A DNA stretch of 6,867 nt from SHZL01 sp035292625 (GTDB lineage Bacteria > Pseudomonadota > Gammaproteobacteria > Xanthomonadales > SZUA-36): contig DATDPS010000173.1 in NCBI GenBank assembly GCA_035292625.1, positions 1 through 6,867 of the forward strand. The letters run 5' to 3'. A program made the position numbers and the translations under genes. This document shows, one piece after another, positions 6,591 through 6,867 of the stretch. The notes beneath the pieces are model-generated. The model ran no database searches, was not told where the DNA came from, and saw only the letters and a list, made by a program, of their open reading frames with translations. Within the stretch, counting starts at the first letter, position 1, and the number at the start of each line of letters is the position of its first letter.

Positions 6591-6620
6591 GCAATCTGGG
6601 TGATGGATCACGCACATTGC
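6591..6620. promoter_or_regulatory. 30-bp interrupted dyad, candidate operator
   Basis: The arms GCAAT (6591-6595) and ATTGC (6616-6620) share one axis, at 6605.5, with the inner arms GTGAT (6600-6604) and ATCAC (6607-6611); TG (6597-6598) pairs with CA (6613-6614). In all, 12 of 15 base pairs are symmetric. Mismatches are at 6596/6615, 6599/6612 and the central GG. Length and symmetry suit a dimeric regulator such as a TetR-family protein or another HTH dimer. It lies between the two divergent genes, about 50 bp upstream of the receptor -35 box and 90 bp upstream of the MFS -35 box. Which protein binds is not known. Confidence 0.5.
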
Positions 6621-6696
6621 GCTATCGATTTGCCTGTTACAAGTCACTGGTACCGGCGGATCACCCGTCGTGCGGGGCGCTGTTCCCGGCGCTGAT

Positions 6697-6708
6697 CGTT
6701 GGCCAACG
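6697..6708. promoter_or_regulatory. Perfect 12-bp palindrome next to the MFS promoter
   Basis: CGTTGGCCAACG is fully self-complementary and ends 2 bp before the candidate -35 hexamer of the MFS gene. A smaller inverted repeat, GGGT-TT-ACCC (6708-6717), overlaps that hexamer. The position would suit an activator or repressor site; it differs in sequence from the 30-bp dyad, so a second regulator is possible. Confidence 0.35.
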
Positions 6709-6710
6709 GG

Positions 6711-6739
6711 TTTACCCACCGCGGAACTGTCAATAGAAT
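6711..6739 (+). promoter_or_regulatory. Candidate sigma70 promoter of the MFS gene
   Basis: TTTACC (6711-6716, 4/6 to the -35 consensus) is followed after exactly 17 bp by TAGAAT (6734-6739, 5/6 to the -10 consensus). Transcription would begin near 6746, about 30 nt before the ATG at 6778. Confidence 0.42.
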
Positions 6740-6777
6740 GGCCCGCGCGGCATACCCGTTACTTATGCAGGCCTGAA

Positions 6778-6867
6778 ATGATCCATCCGAATTCCCAACA
6801 CCTGCCCTTCTACTACGGCTGGGTCATTGTCATGGCGGGCTCACTGTGCATCATGGCCGGCCTCGGC
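6778..6867 (+). CDS. Major facilitator superfamily transporter, N-terminal fragment
   Basis: Thirty residues are visible before the window ends. The short polar start MIHPNSQHLP leads into FYYGWVIVMAGSLCIMAGLG, the opening of a first transmembrane helix. The YYGWVIV...G...M...G pattern is typical of the start of MFS carriers of the monocarboxylate/oxalate-antiporter-like type. A weak AGG lies 6 nt before the ATG. Divergent placement from the TonB receptor suggests that it moves the same substrate, or a breakdown product, across the inner membrane (inference). Substrate and full length cannot be determined here; the superfamily call rests on one helix only. Confidence 0.68.
   Translation, partial: MIHPNSQHLPFYYGWVIVMAGSLCIMAGLG

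Larger units (their letters stand above)
6478..6777. other. Divergent intergenic region between receptor and MFS genes
   Basis: These 300 bases hold no convincing reading frame or RNA gene. They contain a candidate promoter on each strand, an 11-bp inverted repeat (6570-6580), a 30-bp interrupted dyad (6591-6620) and a perfect 12-bp palindrome (6697-6708). A direct repeat of GGCGCTG lies at 6676-6682 and 6688-6694. GGATCAC, which includes the inner right arm of the 30-bp dyad, recurs at 6658-6664, 53 bp (about five helical turns) from its first copy at 6605. The density of symmetric elements suggests a shared regulatory region for uptake and transport genes. Confidence 0.6.

Noticed and set aside
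1..6867. tRNA, rRNA, CRISPR array, insertion sequence or attachment site
   Set aside because: I saw no cloverleaf, spaced repeat array, transposase or flanking target duplication; nearly all of the window is explained by five genes and one regulatory intergenic region.

Overview
The window looks like part of a Gram-negative chromosome. It carries a TonB-dependent outer-membrane receptor with a C-terminal phenylalanine, a lipobox-bearing periplasmic quinohemoprotein and a 10-bp intrinsic terminator. By protein style I would guess a marine or environmental gammaproteobacterium, but that is recall of family resemblance, not a database match.

Layout, left to right. (1) Bases 1-345 (+): C-terminal end of a pyridoxal-phosphate (group II decarboxylase / sphingosine-phosphate-lyase-like) enzyme, cut by the window edge. 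(2) Bases 350-979 (+): a TetR-family regulator starting 4 nt after that stop, so probably co-transcribed. (3) Bases 976-4074 (-): the most unusual gene, a 1032-residue predicted lipoprotein joining a PQQ-dependent alcohol dehydrogenase propeller, a cytochrome c domain and a complete alpha/beta-hydrolase. It converges on the TetR gene and the two stop codons share a TTAA. (4) Bases 4075-4161: an 87-bp spacer holding a strong minus-strand terminator hairpin and, just after it, a good Shine-Dalgarno for the fusion gene. (5) Bases 4162-6477 (-): a TonB-dependent receptor. (6) Bases 6478-6777: a 300-bp divergent intergenic region with candidate promoters on both strands and several dyads, the best a 30-bp interrupted palindrome at 6591-6620. 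(7) Bases 6778-6867 (+): the N-terminus of an MFS transporter, cut by the right edge.

Working model (inference): the receptor brings a substrate across the outer membrane. The lipid-anchored fusion protein oxidises an alcohol group and hydrolyses an ester, lactone or activated C-C bond, with electrons passing from PQQ to the attached heme c. The MFS protein carries a product across the inner membrane. The substrate is not readable from the sequence. The combination of quinohemoprotein and hydrolase recalls the two-enzyme logic of polyvinyl-alcohol breakdown, but here both activities sit in one polypeptide. The TetR protein and the palindromes between the divergent genes are plausible regulator and operator partners, unproven.
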